A DNA stretch of 64,000 nt from Anadara kagoshimensis (GCA_021292105.1 CM037867.1:12610183-12674182), one strand, 5' to 3'; shown: positions 1-9,944, counted from the stretch's first letter. Notes: generated by a model from the letters alone, not told the origin. Numbers and translations are program-made.

Positions 1-599
1 ACACCGGGCTCCATTTAAACCCAATTTTATGTTTATTCAAAGTATTAAATTGCTTTAAGTAATTTAAATTAAGAGGATGTTAAAGAGAATTTTATACCAG
101 ACCCAGCATGTGTCAATTGATCATGCATCATGGATGTTTGAAAAAAAAATAATTTTCCATTTTCACCAAAACAGTCTGGAGTTTTAGTCAGTTCGATGGC
201 ACCAGAATAATTTCTAAATTTGACAAGTTTAATAATTATTGCAAGTTGAAATTAAAATACTATATAACCAAGGGTATTGTTTCAGTCTAGCATAAACGAT
301 ATACAAATGTATCTAAAGACAAATCTATCATGTTACTATAACTTAAAGTGGTACATATAATAATTCAGTCAAGTTTTTTTTAGGAGAAATGCATAAATTG
401 TAAATTGAAATCTTGAACCAAAACAAATTTAAATATATCATAGCTAATAAATCGAATACAAATCATGAACCCCAGCCTAATCACAAGCTACTGTTTTTGA
501 ATTTTTTTATACGAATTCCGCGGTCTAAAGGTTTAACTTGGAAAGAAAATATTATATAATTTTGGAAATGAAAGACTGACAAAAATGTTTCTTTTACAG
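1..599. other. Intron or upstream sequence of the SLC22-like gene
   Basis: AT-rich sequence with no convincing exon. It ends in a pyrimidine-rich stretch and AG acceptor just before 600. The preceding coding exon, which should encode the first membrane segment and the large extracellular loop, is not here and must lie upstream of the window. Confidence 0.6.
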
Positions 600-703
600 A
601 TGAATCTTGTTTGTAATGACCTTATTGATCAGTCCCACGCTGGAATGATTTACTTCTGTGGTCTACTGTGTGGTGCCTTCTTCATGGGTATATGTGCAGA
701 TAT
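600..703 (+). CDS. SLC22-like transporter, first exon in window
   Basis: This is the first visible exon of a solute carrier 22 (organic cation/anion/carnitine transporter) gene, an MFS plasma-membrane protein with 12 membrane segments. The exon reads NLVCND, a helix, then GICAD. NLVCND matches the family's WDLVCD motif, and GICAD opens the loop 2-3 MFS signature that the next exon completes as IIGRKP. It is 104 nt long, the same size I recall for the equivalent exon in vertebrate SLC22 genes. The acceptor is ttacag at 599 and the donor gtacgt at 704. It ends two bases into an isoleucine codon, which the first base of 4048 completes. The ATG at 600 is probably an internal codon, not the start of translation. 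The substrate cannot be inferred from sequence. Confidence 0.9.
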
Positions 704-748
704 GTACGTAGTTCAGATAAAGTTGACATTACACACACGAGTACAAAT

Positions 749-767
749 CACACACACACACACACAC
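749..767. repeat. (CA)n microsatellite
   Basis: About nine to ten CA units just inside the intron, followed by a short CG/TG alternating run to 780. Confidence 0.9.
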
Positions 768-1295
768 GCCCGCGTGCGCGAGAATGGTTGGTTAAGGTTT
801 GGGGCAGTTCTAGAGACACAAATTGCAATTGCCCCCGATGTCTGACAATCGAGCAACTATAATTATTTTCACATAATGCCCAAATGTTAATTAATCAGAA
901 CTTACAATCAGCAGGCCACTGACAGTTTGTTGCACGGGGGAATTGGGAGAAAAATGTATGGTTCCAAAATTGAGGCTATATATAGTTGCTTTCTTCAAAA
1001 TGTATTTACTTGCACTTAATATCCCATTTTTACTATATGTGTGCCTCTCAATTACCCGGCTCACTTCCAAGGTGAAATTTTAAGTGTTTAATTTCATGCC
1101 AGTTTTCATCCAAAGTTTTACTAAGCTTTTGCGATGGCGTTTTGAACATGGGTCGGGTATGTTTGCATATGATTACACAGAAGCTAGAAAGCATTTGGGT
1201 GATGCACCATTACAAGTTAATAGATTTGCATATGTGGGTGGACATTATATTGAACAACAACTCGTAAAAACCATAATAACTGCAATTTGTACGCA

Positions 1296-1740
1296 TGTAA
1301 CAGGAGGGAGGAAACACCAGAAAAAACACTTCCTCACCGAGTGCCCCGGCTGAGGATCGAACGCGGCCCTCCCGGGTGAAAAGCGAGCGTTCTACCACAA
1401 GGCTAAAAGATCCGGACCAGAAAGTCTGGCAGTAAATCACTCTATTATATCTACTACATGTATATACAACACAACAACACCACGACTAGCTCAGTTCCGC
1501 TACATTCCTCCCCTGTTATCTTGAGATTTCCCACCTTGGAAATCTCACACACAACCCCTCCGTGGGTTTTTTGTTGGGCGCCAATGTAACAGGAGAAAGG
1601 AAACACCAGAAAAAAACACTTCCTCACCGAGTGCCCCGGCTGAGGATCGAACCGACCCTCCCGGATGAAAAGCGAGCGTTCTACCACAAGGCTAAAAGAT
1701 CCGGACCAGAAAGTGTGGCAGTAAATCACTCTATTTTACA
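1296..1740 (-). mobile_element. TRIM-like LTR element with tRNA-like LTRs
   Basis: Two direct repeats, 1296 to about 1447 and 1585-1740 (~155 bp, about 95% alike by eye), flank only ~137 bp. Read on the minus strand, each repeat ends in CCTGTTACA and the 5' repeat is followed, after one base, by TGGCGCCCAACAA (1571-1583), a classical tRNA primer-binding site. That makes them LTRs of a miniature, non-coding retroelement (TRIM). No reading frame for gag or pol exists. Inside each LTR is a tRNA-like stretch with an A-box-like TAGCCTTGTGG and a B box GGTTCGATCC (copy at 1585-1740). Its anticodon-arm region resembles tRNA-Glu. No polypurine tract or clear target duplication is visible. The alternative is a tandem pair of SINEs, but that would not explain the primer-binding site. 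Confidence 0.65.
1571..1583 (-). other. Primer-binding site of the TRIM-like element
   Basis: TGGCGCCCAACAA on the minus strand begins one base after the LTR end at 1585. It is complementary to a tRNA 3' end of the form GGGCGCCA, as in many Ty3/Gypsy-type elements. Confidence 0.65.
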
Positions 1741-2079
1741 CGATGACAATAATACAGTTCAAAATAATGTGTAAAAATGAAATTAATTGTTTAAAATATA
1801 CTAGAGTATAACAATAAAAATAATTTCATATTGTATAACAAATAAATAAATGAATAAATCAAGACTTTGTCAGGTAAATTAAAGAAAATTCATTCATTAA
1901 AAAATAATATAACCAGTAACTATTCATATAGCAGTTTAAAAATAATGCAATTGATTATTTTATTAAAAATACACGATCAAAATCTAGTATCATTTTCGAA
2001 AAAGAGAATCATGAATGCAGAAAATTATCAAGCAAATACTAAATATATGTCTCCCTTTTAACACCTATCAGTCGTAAGT
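1741..2079. other. Intron sequence, nothing recognised
   Basis: Very AT-rich and unstructured. An open frame of 64 codons here has the composition of random AT-rich DNA. Confidence 0.5.
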
Positions 2080-2152
2080 CCTACTCTGGCCCAATGGATA
2101 GCAAGCCTGCTTGGCAATGAAGAGGTTGTGAGTTCGAATCCCGACTAAAGTC
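2080..2152 (+). repeat. tRNA-like sequence (pseudogene or SINE head)
   Basis: TGGCCCAATGGATA matches the D arm and A box of tRNA-Arg genes, and GAGTTCGAATCCC is a good B box at the usual distance. The acceptor and T stems do not pair well, so this is a decayed tRNA copy or a tRNA-derived SINE head. A T-run follows at 2155. Confidence 0.45.
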
Positions 2153-2182
2153 CTCTTTTTCTCATTTTAAATTTTAGAAATA

Positions 2183-3083
2183 CAGTTGAATCCCGTTATC
2201 TCGAACTCGGATATCTCGAACTACCGGATATCTCGAACTTTTTTAAAAAGTCCGAACAGAGTTGTTCTTTATTAAACCAAAATCACTCCGGTTATCTCGA
2301 ACTCGGATATCTCGAATTATCGGCTATGTCGAACAATATTTTCGTCCCCTTGAATGAAAATCCTAGGAAAATTACACTCGTTAACTCGAACAAAAAATTT
2401 AGGAAAATTAAATTTGTTAACTCGAACAAAAAATTTAGGAAAATTAATTTGTTAACTCGAACAAAAAATTTTGAGAAATCAAATTTGTCAGCGCCTACAG
2501 ATTTTTTCGTAGAAAAAAACACACTCTGACATAAATAACATATTTGACTGTCGGCCTCGTCTTGATTTTAAAATTACAACATTGCACTGACCTCCCAATT
2601 TCCTTAAGCCCTTAATTATTATCCCTTGCATAAGCAATTAAACCATCAAGGAGATTAGCAGATTTTATAATTACTGCCAAGCTGAACATGGCTTCCGAAA
2701 GCGTGTGATGTGAACACAAAACAACCGGAAGCTTGGGGTGATTAAAGTACACAAAGCGAAAATGGTATGGAGACTAAAGCGGACTCCACTATTTGTCGGC
2801 TAATAACAAGTAACAGATAATCTCCCGATTTTTATATACTACATTCTCAATTATAAATACAAATAATAAATAATGCAGTTTTTCTATATCATGTTTGAAT
2901 ACATACAATATAGAAGAAAACGGCAATATACAGTTTGACAAGATAAAACTGGAAACGACTTCCGGTAGGCGTGTACGAGTTACTTCCCTTTTGTTGTCGT
3001 TTTTAACATCGGTTATCTCGAACTCCGGATAAGTCGAACTTTTTGCATTTCCCCGTCGAGTTCGAGATAACGAGAGTCAACTG
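2183..3083. mobile_element. pogo/Tigger-like element, non-autonomous
   Basis: The ends are inverted: CAGTTGAATCCCGTTATCTC on the left, and on the right the complement of CAGTTGACTCTCGTTATCTC. Both are flanked by TA, the target duplication of Tc1/mariner-pogo elements. Many subterminal copies of TATCTCGAACT lie at both ends (2195-2500 and 3010-3070), a typical binding-site arrangement for pogo/Tigger relatives. No transposase frame survives in the 901 bp. Confidence 0.75.
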
Positions 3084-3620
3084 TAATGCAATGTCATTTC
3101 ACGCATGAGCGAAAGTTGAAAAACAAACGCACGGAGTTTTTTAATTCAATACACACTGTTCAAGATGTCTGTCTACAATTCAGACGAAATATTGAGTGAA
3201 GCATTAGATTTTAAAATGAACAGATTTTTATTACCCAAAATACATATAAAACCATAGAAGACTGTTACAAAGAACAGGCATTTTCAAAATTTTACAAAAA
3301 GCCGTAGATGTACGCCCAATGCTTGATGACGGCGGTCCATTTCAAATGGGTGCTTTCACTTATGGAAATTGAATAGGTACGTATAAGTTTGAATTTGTAA
3401 AAGAGTATTTAATATATGTCCGCAATTTTACGTTGTAGGCTAGCATTATACTTGGCTAAAAAGATCCCCGTCAACATTGTTATGCTTAAACATGTTTAAT
3501 ACATCGAACACGAACATACCGATCCGTGTTCAAATTACGATCCCAAAAGCAAAATTTTTGTTATGAGAATTGGACTTTTTTTAATGTCATGATTTTTGTA
3601 TTTGTTGTTTCATTTTGGAT
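3084..3620. other. Intron sequence, no gene seen
   Basis: AT-rich intron. There is a 31-codon open stretch after an ATG near 3164 that I do not recognise. Nothing else stands out. Confidence 0.4.
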
Positions 3621-3622
3621 AT

Positions 3623-3731
3623 CTCGATTGTCTATTGTTTAATAGCACGTGCCCAGGTGTTTCAAGTTGAACTACCCGGTGGTTCAACTTGAAACACCTG
3701 GGCACGTGCTAGTAAACAATAGACAATCGAG
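3623..3731. repeat. Foldback sequence, 50-bp arms
   Basis: Arms 3623-3672 and 3682-3731 are inverted copies with one mismatch and a 9-base spacer. The arms contain GCACGTGCCCAGGTGTTTCA. The same core recurs in the next palindrome, so this is probably a foldback/MITE family. Confidence 0.85.
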
Positions 3732-3802
3732 TATTCAAGTTGGTTACCGACCCGAAGAAAACAAAAGAGTTATCGTGTAAGTCAGTTACGAACCTCGTCG
3801 TC

Positions 3803-3909
3803 GGGTTCCATCAATTTGAAACACCTGGGCACGTGCTCGTAATCCCTCACCGCTTCGCGGTTCGGGATCACTAAACGCACGTGCCCAGGTGTTTCAAATT
3901 GATGAACCC
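3803..3909. repeat. Second foldback sequence with a hairpin in its loop
   Basis: Arms 3803-3835 and 3877-3909 are inverted copies of the same GCACGTGCCCAGGTGTTTCA core as in 3623-3731, with one extra base in the left arm. The ~41-base centre itself folds (ATCCC...CACCGC, TTCG loop, GCGGTTCGGGAT). Similarity extends weakly outward on both sides. Confidence 0.8.
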
Positions 3910-3932
3910 CTCTGACTCGGTTAGTAACTATT

Positions 3933-3992
3933 ACATATCTACTACATGTATATACAACACAACAACACCACGACTAGCTCAGTCCCGCTACA
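3933..3992 (-). mobile_element. Fragment of the TRIM-like element interior
   Basis: About 60 bp nearly identical to 1447-1506, the internal region of the TRIM-like element, preceded by TTACA as an LTR end would be. It shows the element is dispersed and not a unique local duplication. Confidence 0.7.
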
Positions 3993-4047
3993 CGTATATA
4001 GTAGTTATATTGTAGCTTATTGCTGAGTAATGCCGTTTAATTTTCAG

Positions 4048-4202
4048 CATTGGTAGAAAGCCAGTTCTTTGTATATGTATATTCGGTATGTTAATATCTA
4101 ACTTGTCACTGGTATGGGCTCCAGGCTTCATCGGCTACGTTATTTTACGGTTTATGGCAGGACTTGTGAACGTTGGCTGCTTCGACGCTGCTTTTGTTTT
4201 AG
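4048..4202 (+). CDS. SLC22-like transporter, exon 2 in window
   Basis: A 155-nt exon, matching the length I recall for this SLC22 exon in other animals. It completes the loop 2-3 signature (D-IIGRKP) and encodes membrane segments 3 and 4 (ICIFGMLISNLSLVWAPGF, then YVILRFMAGLVNVGCFDAAF). RFMAG-VN-G corresponds to the conserved R-x-x-x-G region of segment 4 in this family. The acceptor is ttttcag at 4047 and the donor ttttag|gtaatt at 4203. It ends with one base of a glycine codon that 5001-5002 completes. Confidence 0.93.
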
Positions 4203-4441
4203 GTAATTGTTTATAACATTGCTTATCGGAATGGTGATTCAAAGCATTGCTAAAATAATATCCCGTTCGTGAAAACTTTCCCTATTCTTATTCTAAAAAT
4301 AAATAATGCAATTTATTAAAGTTATTGCTGGTGTCTTCCTATACATTACGCACATTGAGTGCGTTATTTGGCAAAAATATGTGGAGGCTGAACAAAATTT
4401 CAACAACAGTGCAATATAAACCTAACTGAGAATGACAAGAA

Positions 4442-4523
4442 GTCGTCGTGGCCGAGTGGTTAAGGCGATGGACTAGAAATCCATTGGGGACTCCCCGCAC
4501 AGGTTCGAATCCTGTCGGCGACG
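4442..4523 (+). tRNA. tRNA-Ser (anticodon AGA)
   Basis: A complete 82-nt class II tRNA gene. The acceptor stem GTCGTCG pairs with CGGCGAC (one G-U pair) and is followed by discriminator G. It has the A box TGGCCGAGTGG, anticodon loop CTAGAAA with anticodon AGA, an extended variable arm (GGGGACTCCCC) as expected for serine, and the B box GGTTCGAATCC. A T-run near 4526-4531 can serve as a pol III terminator. There is no encoded CCA, as expected for a eukaryote. It lies inside an intron of the SLC22-like gene on the same strand and looks functional. Confidence 0.95.
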
Positions 4524-5000
4524 GATATTTTTATCTCTTTTCGTAAGAAATCTATGTGCTCAATTTCAGTGTTAAAACTATAGAATATGTGAGAATATGT
4601 CATTTTTGAACTTTGTTTAACGAATCCCTGGTAAACTAGATTCGGAGCTATTTCAAAGAACTGCGGTAAAACCGGAGTTGATTTATGGTCTCGAGCCCCC
4701 ATTTAAGATTTTTTTCACTAATGTCAGAGCAGTAAGCTCTGCAATGATAAAGAAAACCCGAGTGCTTTAAGAAATTAACAGATCGAACTTACACACGTTC
4801 TCCCTTTGATATACATGTATGTATTTGAGTGGATTCTAACTCAGGCCGTTAGAGGTCCAACTTTGATGTGATAAACCACCATTTAAACATGGAATCAGCA
4901 TAAAGTCTAACAATCAAATTTGTATCATTACAAATGACCTTATTTTTTCACAAAGTACAATGTCCTTAAGTAAATGTCATTGGGTTTTGATATTTTGAAG

Positions 5001-5169
5001 GTTTGGAAATGGTTGGTCCATCTAAACGAGTTTACACTGGTATCGTTATCGAGTTTATATGGTGTTTAGGTGAGGGTTATCTCTTGATAGCAGCTTATTT
5101 TGTAAGAGATTGGAGGTACCTACAGCTGGCTTTTTCTGTACCTATTGCTATAATGGCGCTTTACTGCTG
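5001..5169 (+). CDS. SLC22-like transporter, exon 3 in window
   Basis: A 169-nt exon beginning GLEMVGPSKR, the family's E-x-x-GPS-x-R motif between segments 4 and 5. It continues through segments 5 and 6 (VYTGIVIEFIWCLGEGYLL, then WRYLQLAFSVPIAIMALYCW); DWRYLQ is also a recognisable family motif. The acceptor is ttgaag at 5000 and the donor gtaaga at 5170. It ends TG, completed to tryptophan by the G at 6095. Confidence 0.93.
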
Positions 5170-5640
5170 GTAAGAATTTACCAGGAGCTTTTTTGCAACA
5201 TTACTAATATATTTTGTGTAAACATTATAAAATTATCAATTATTAGCTCTAGTCAATAAAACTTTTCTAATCTGTTTTATATTACCGTAGTGAAATAATC
5301 TAAGACGTGGTTTTGTTGTTTACAAATCATTTAATAAAATGCACTTGCATTTACCATTCAATATACTGAGTATCTTGTCGATTACAAAGGTATAATATCC
5401 CCTAACGTAGTCTGAAAATAGTATATTAGATGCAGGTACATACCCCGATGATTTCGTGACATGCCTTAATTCATTCATTCATTCATTTAATTAAATCAAT
5501 GTAGTTCGCAAGTGTACCATGTGATACCCTATGATGTTCCTGTGGAATAATTATTTCTTTTAGAAATGAAATGACTTCAGTTTCCGTAATAATTACGTTA
5601 CTCTGGATTTCGACATAAACGTTTTCTGAAACGTTGAGCT

Positions 5641-5995
5641 AGTTCCCACTATGGAACTTGTTACAACTAAACAAGTTGCTTTCAAAAAATTGTTGACTTT
5701 GGTTGGCTTATCAAGCCCTCAAAAAATGTTATGGTCGTCATCACAAATTTGTTGAAAAGTGTGATCTCTCTGTTTTGAAATTATCTTGCCAATGGATATA
5801 TTTGAAGATCCATATTTCCATGTCCCGTCAATTCTCAAGTCTGACTGACATTGGCGGGTGAAGTTAGCAAAGCAGGTTGTGCTTACACATCTTGAACACC
5901 CGGCCTCATTTCCCTGGTAGAAGTTTACGCGTATTTGTCTGACGTTTTTAATTTACCAGTTTTTAAAGTTTTAACTTGACTGCTTTTAGGATTGT
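5641..5995 (+). mobile_element. Penelope-like element, 3' fragment (plus)
   Basis: Matches the region downstream of the reverse transcriptase at 49490-49800, in the same orientation (e.g. GCCTCATTTCCCTGGTAGAA and the GTCGTCATCAC stretch). It lies in an SLC22 intron and ends about 100 bp before the next exon. Confidence 0.7.
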
Positions 5996-6094
5996 GGTTT
6001 GAATATGGAACGATATTTTTGTTTTTTGTATGTTGTGCTGTGACATATTCTTCGTTGTTCGCAAATAAATATAAACCTTTATATCTAATATTAG

Positions 6095-6307
6095 GATTAT
6101 TCCGGAGTCACCCAGATGGTTGATTTCTAAAGGTCGGACTGAAAAAGCAATGGCAATTATAAACAAAGCAGCCAAAATCAATAAAGTTACATTACCAGAA
6201 AACATCAACTTTCATAACCAGAAAGAAGACAAAAGCTTGCTTCAAATCATACCACTACTGAAATCTCCACGACTTCTAGGACGCCTTATTATATCAAGTC
6301 TTGCCTG
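6095..6307 (+). CDS. SLC22-like transporter, exon 4 in window
   Basis: A 213-nt exon opening with WIIPESPRWLISKGR. PESPRWL is the hallmark after segment 6 in SLC22 proteins. A lysine-rich cytoplasmic loop of about 45 residues follows (from KAMAIINKAAK to the DKSLLQI region), then the start of segment 7 (LLGRLIISSLAW). The acceptor is tattag at 6094 and the donor gtaaaa at 6308. The phase joins exactly at both ends (TG|G on each side). Confidence 0.94.
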
Positions 6308-6879
6308 GTAAAATATTTCTTATTGCATATATTGAAGGTGGTTTGAATTTTATTCTGCATCTTAGTTCTGGTCAATTGAATACTGTTCACATCCATGCTG
6401 TTTTTGATTTTACCAAGTATAACAAATCACATTTTGTACGTTATTTTCCAGAAATATTCGTCAGTGGTAAATTGTTATTACTCCATGAATACTGTGCAAG
6501 ATTGTTTCTTGAGTAACATTGTTTGAATGAATTAGTTTTAAAAATTTAAAAACAAAAAAGAAATACAAACAATTATAGATACGCAATGATGATACTAGTT
6601 ACATTTAACGGTTTTAAGTTTATTGTAATCCAATCATTTTTTTCCCACAAAAAACTTATATCATTAATGCGCAAATAAACGCCTTGATGATAAAAAATGT
6701 TTAGCCAATAGGTTTAAAAATAAACCAATTCTCCAACTGGCGTTTTGTCATGGCAAATGCAAATTATTTCTATTCCATTTTCATCTAATTTTGTTTCTTT
6801 GCCTATTTGCAAGTGTTTTAATTGAAAGATCTTCAGTGTGTTGGGAATTTTTAGAAGATGATAATTTCGACTATTGCAG

Positions 6880-7106
6880 GCTTATTACAGCCATGGGTTA
6901 CTTCGGCCTGACCTTAAACACAGGAAGATTAGGTGGCGATGTATACATCAACTTTCTTGCTACCATTATAGTAGAGTTTATAGGCTATGTGATATGTTTA
7001 GTACTTATGGACCGTGTTGGAAGACGTCCTGTATTATGTGGGACTACATTAATAGGTGGCGTAGCATGTATTTGTACCATATTTACTACACTTTATGCTG
7101 ATAAAT
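6880..7106 (+). CDS. SLC22-like transporter, exon 5 in window
   Basis: A 227-nt exon using the acceptor attgcag at 6879. A second AG at 6890 would break the frame. It reads LITAMGYFGLTLN-TGRLGGDVYINF, equivalent to the YYGLSLN...LGGDIYLNF stretch in segment 7 and the following loop. Segment 8 follows (ATIIVEFIGYVICLVLM), then the second MFS signature DRVGRRPVL, then segment 9. The donor is gtaagt at 7107. Confidence 0.94.
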
Positions 7107-8458
7107 GTAAGTATATGAAGTTGAACGGAAGTGATTAATTAAGCTCTCAGTGTAAACAAGATCCCTCGTCCAGAGGTATTATTTTTGCAACATAATTTCA
7201 TAAAGTTCAAAGGCCCATAACTCCTAGAAAATCATTTAAACCGGTACAGGAAAACGAAATAAATACTACACTTTCTAGTTACCATTCCCATAAAGCTTTA
7301 TAAATATGCTCACAAGTCGCACTGGCGGACGTAATGTGTTTCTATATGATGAAAACAGCGGCATGTTGCTGAAGGTGTTGCTTTCTGGTTGATTCTATAA
7401 TTACGTTTGTCTTTAGTATTATAGGCGATTGCATTAGAACTCTTTAGGTCATTATTAGCGCAAAGCAGAGTAGAAACACATAAACGAACACGCTCTCCAC
7501 ATGGACCCGTGTTAAGATAATTTTTGAAATTTCTGAAAAATGCTGATGTAATACTGTAAACTAGCATTCGACTAACCAACGAACAAACCAACCAAGCCTC
7601 TTGTTTTTTTCTATCGGCATTGTAATATCGATCATTTAGACGTCCAGACGTTACGGCTGAGTCCACGTCTCAAGTCCAGAAAAAACATGACCAATTTATA
7701 ATAAAGAATCTCCAGCGAAAGTTGTTTTCAGAATTTTTGACTTTGATTGTTTAATTTCATGCAATGTAGCAATATAACATGTGCAGTTATTAAATTAGTT
7801 TTGGAGATCAGTCTTCTTATGATTGGCCAGTCTCTGGACTAATGCTTTCACCAATCCAGCTGCATAATATTCTTCTTTCTGTTGTTAATTATACAGAGCT
7901 GTTCAGAAAGTTTCCACTCATTTGTAGTCGTATTTTCACTTACAAAACTTGTAAACTAGTAAGGTAAGGTCGTCTATTCGCTTGCTATGGAATAGACTTC
8001 GGTGCATTGGAATTTCAATAGTAACCAACTAGATATAAAATTCCGATCAAACCGGAGATTGTAATTACATATAATACCAGTGTTAATTTTAAACAAGCTT
8101 TTTCAAGAGGTTGAAAGTATCTAAAGGACCAAAATAGATTTAACTTAATTAAGCTAAGGAAATACTTTGCATGAGCGAGTCTACATCATTTTGAGGATTT
8201 TTTGAATTTTAACTAGCAGCAAATTGAGACAATAGTATATTTCTTACAATGCAAAAATATTGCCAACTATACTGAGTTTATGATAATCTCTGGATGCTTA
8301 GTTCACCAGCAGAGATAACGACCCATTGGTTAAAATTACACATCATACCAATGTTAATTGTATTTCTTTTATCATATTAACATAAGTTCTAGCAAATGAA
8401 ACCTTTTTCTGAATCTTCTTATATTTTCTTATATCATTTTCATTTTATATCCCATCAG
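7107..8458. other. Intron with Penelope-like remnant
   Basis: About 8050-8300 is a minus-orientation remnant of the same element region found at 61050-61290 (shared ATACCAGTGTTAATTTTA and CTTAATTAAGCTAAGGAAAT), here without the ribozyme core. The rest shows nothing recognisable; a 118-codon minus frame at 7310-7666 has no recognisable protein features. Confidence 0.5.
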
Positions 8459-8640
8459 CTTTACACTGGATAACAATAGTTTTGTCTAACATCGGTAAAT
8501 GTTGCATATCGGCAGCTTTTGCTTTGATGTTTGTGTTCACGCCTGAAATGTTTCCTACAACAAACAGAAGCTTTATACTAGGTCTGTCAAACATGGCTGG
8601 ACGGCTAGGTGGAATGGCATCCCCGTACATCGCTAGTATG
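8459..8640 (+). CDS. SLC22-like transporter, exon 6 in window
   Basis: A 182-nt exon encoding segments 10 and 11: ITIVLSNIGKCCISAAFALM, then FTPEMFPTTNRSFILG and LSNMAGRLGGMASPYIASM. The E-M-[FY]-PT...R...G...M-x-x-R-GG pattern is diagnostic for SLC22 transporters. The acceptor is catcag at 8458 and the donor gtaagt at 8641; the exon ends on a codon boundary. Its last 63 bases, with the start of the following intron, are duplicated immediately downstream (see 8577-8844). Confidence 0.94.
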
Positions 8641-8844
8641 GTAAGTACTTTATAAGGTGTTATGTCCAAGCAGTGCGTGCAAATATTGTCATGTTCATAA
8701 CATTTTCATGACTAGGACTTTCAAACATGGCTGGACGGCTAGGTGGAATGGCGTCCCCGTACATTGCTAGTATGGTAAGCATTTATAAAGTTTTATGTCC
8801 AAGCAGTGCGTGCAAATATTGTCTTGTTCATAATATGTTTCATG
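8577..8844 (+). repeat. 134-bp tandem duplication of an exon end
   Basis: 8577-8710 and 8711-8844 are two near-identical units with a period of 134 bp. Each holds the last ~63 bases of the exon ending at 8640, its 5' splice site and about 70 bases of intron (shared TATGTCCAAGCAGTGCGTGC). Differences are few, so the event looks recent. Confidence 0.93.
8716..8774 (+). pseudogene. Duplicated partial exon (likely pseudo-exon)
   Basis: The duplicate repeats the SNMAGRLGGMASPYIASM coding stretch with synonymous changes and keeps a GTAAGC donor at 8775. An AG at 8714-8715 could act as acceptor, but the resulting 59-nt exon would shift the frame relative to the exon ending at 8640. It is therefore probably silent. 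It could also compete as a 5' splice site: using the donor at 8775 would read through intron bases. Confidence 0.7.
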
Positions 8845-9014
8845 GTGAAAACGACATCATATTAGATCAACGAAAGGAACCAAGTGAAGTATTCGAGCTC
8901 AATAATTCCACAACGGCTTCATAATAGTAAAAATCAATATAAAAAAGTTCATGTTCAAATCAAAATCCAACAGCAAAGAAAAAAACTTGAAATTTGAAAT
9001 TAAACTTAAACAAA

Positions 9015-9110
9015 TGAACTTCCAACAGGGAAGTAAGAACGGGTGCTCCGGAAGGGTAAGTACCTTCTATAGACATCCGTCACGTGTAAATAAGCGATGA
9101 AAAGAACTGG
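9015..9110 (-). mobile_element. Penelope-like element, short 3' fragment
   Basis: Contains GAACTTCCAACAGGGAAGTA and GGTGCTCCGGAAGGGTAAG, the conserved 3' segment of the repeated retroelement, in minus orientation. Confidence 0.65.
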
Positions 9111-9741
9111 ATCACATAATGTTATCAATGTCAATGTATCTGTTGTCTTGCCTCATACTGCGTTATTTGTCAGGGGAAAAAAACCGACGTCAAATACGTG
9201 TTTGGGATCACAAAAAAGTTGAATATTACGTAATGTTATCTTGAGCATCGAATGTTTCATTTTCACCTTAAAATATAATGTCGCAAAATCTTGATGTGTT
9301 TTATGGTAAAAGAAGGTGCTTTAGTTTGATTGATATCACAGACCCCATCTGATCCTCTTATATAATAACTTGTATATTGTAACCACAATAAGAGGCATCA
9401 TATAATCTTACACCAGGTTTACATCCAAAGTCAACCTTTTATAGTCAACGATAGAATGCCAAAAAAACAGTTCATGGCCGAAATTTGGTTCCTTTCTTTC
9501 ATATAATGTACAGTTCAGACCTGTTTAGCATTAAGGAACAGAGTCGAAACTCTGTTATTGAGGAACAGAAGTATAAGTAACAAGTGGCAGAAAAGCTACC
9601 GAGAGCAAGATAACAGCTGTTGAAAAATACATAGTTGTCGCTAACTAGGGGCCGAGAGGAGCCGTCGACTCGACGCTTATTCTTTAGTCTATACTGTACT
9701 ATATATTGGTGTTATAAATATTTGGTATATTCTTTTGTTAG

Positions 9742-9899
9742 AGTCAGTTTGTTGATACTCAGTTTGGTAGAGCGTTGCCTGTTATAGTATTCGGTTGTGT
9801 GATGATATTATGTGGATTGTTATCGCTACTGCTACCTGAAACAATGAACAAAAAGTTACCAGAAAATGTCCAACAGGCCATAGAACTCGGACAGTGGAA
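9742..9899 (+). CDS. SLC22-like transporter, exon 7 in window
   Basis: A 158-nt exon in phase with the codon boundary at 8640. It encodes the last membrane segment (PVIVFGCVMILCGLLSLLL) and then LPETMNKKLPENVQQAIELG. PET...LP-T/N-x-x-x-x-E is the conserved C-terminal motif of SLC22 proteins. The acceptor is ttgttag at 9741; using the AG two bases later would break the frame. The donor is gtaagt at 9900. Confidence 0.94.
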
Positions 9900-9944
9900 G
9901 TAAGTGTTTGAATATAAAACAAATTCAATTTTACAGATAATCAA

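Noticed and set aside
1210..1774. Similar minus-strand frames starting MIYC-TFWSGSFSLVVE
   Set aside because: They are the two LTRs of the TRIM-like element read in one frame; the similarity is due to the LTR repeat, not a gene family.
7310..7666. 118-codon minus frame in an SLC22 intron
   Set aside because: No recognisable motif, antisense to a clear gene, and no splice partners.
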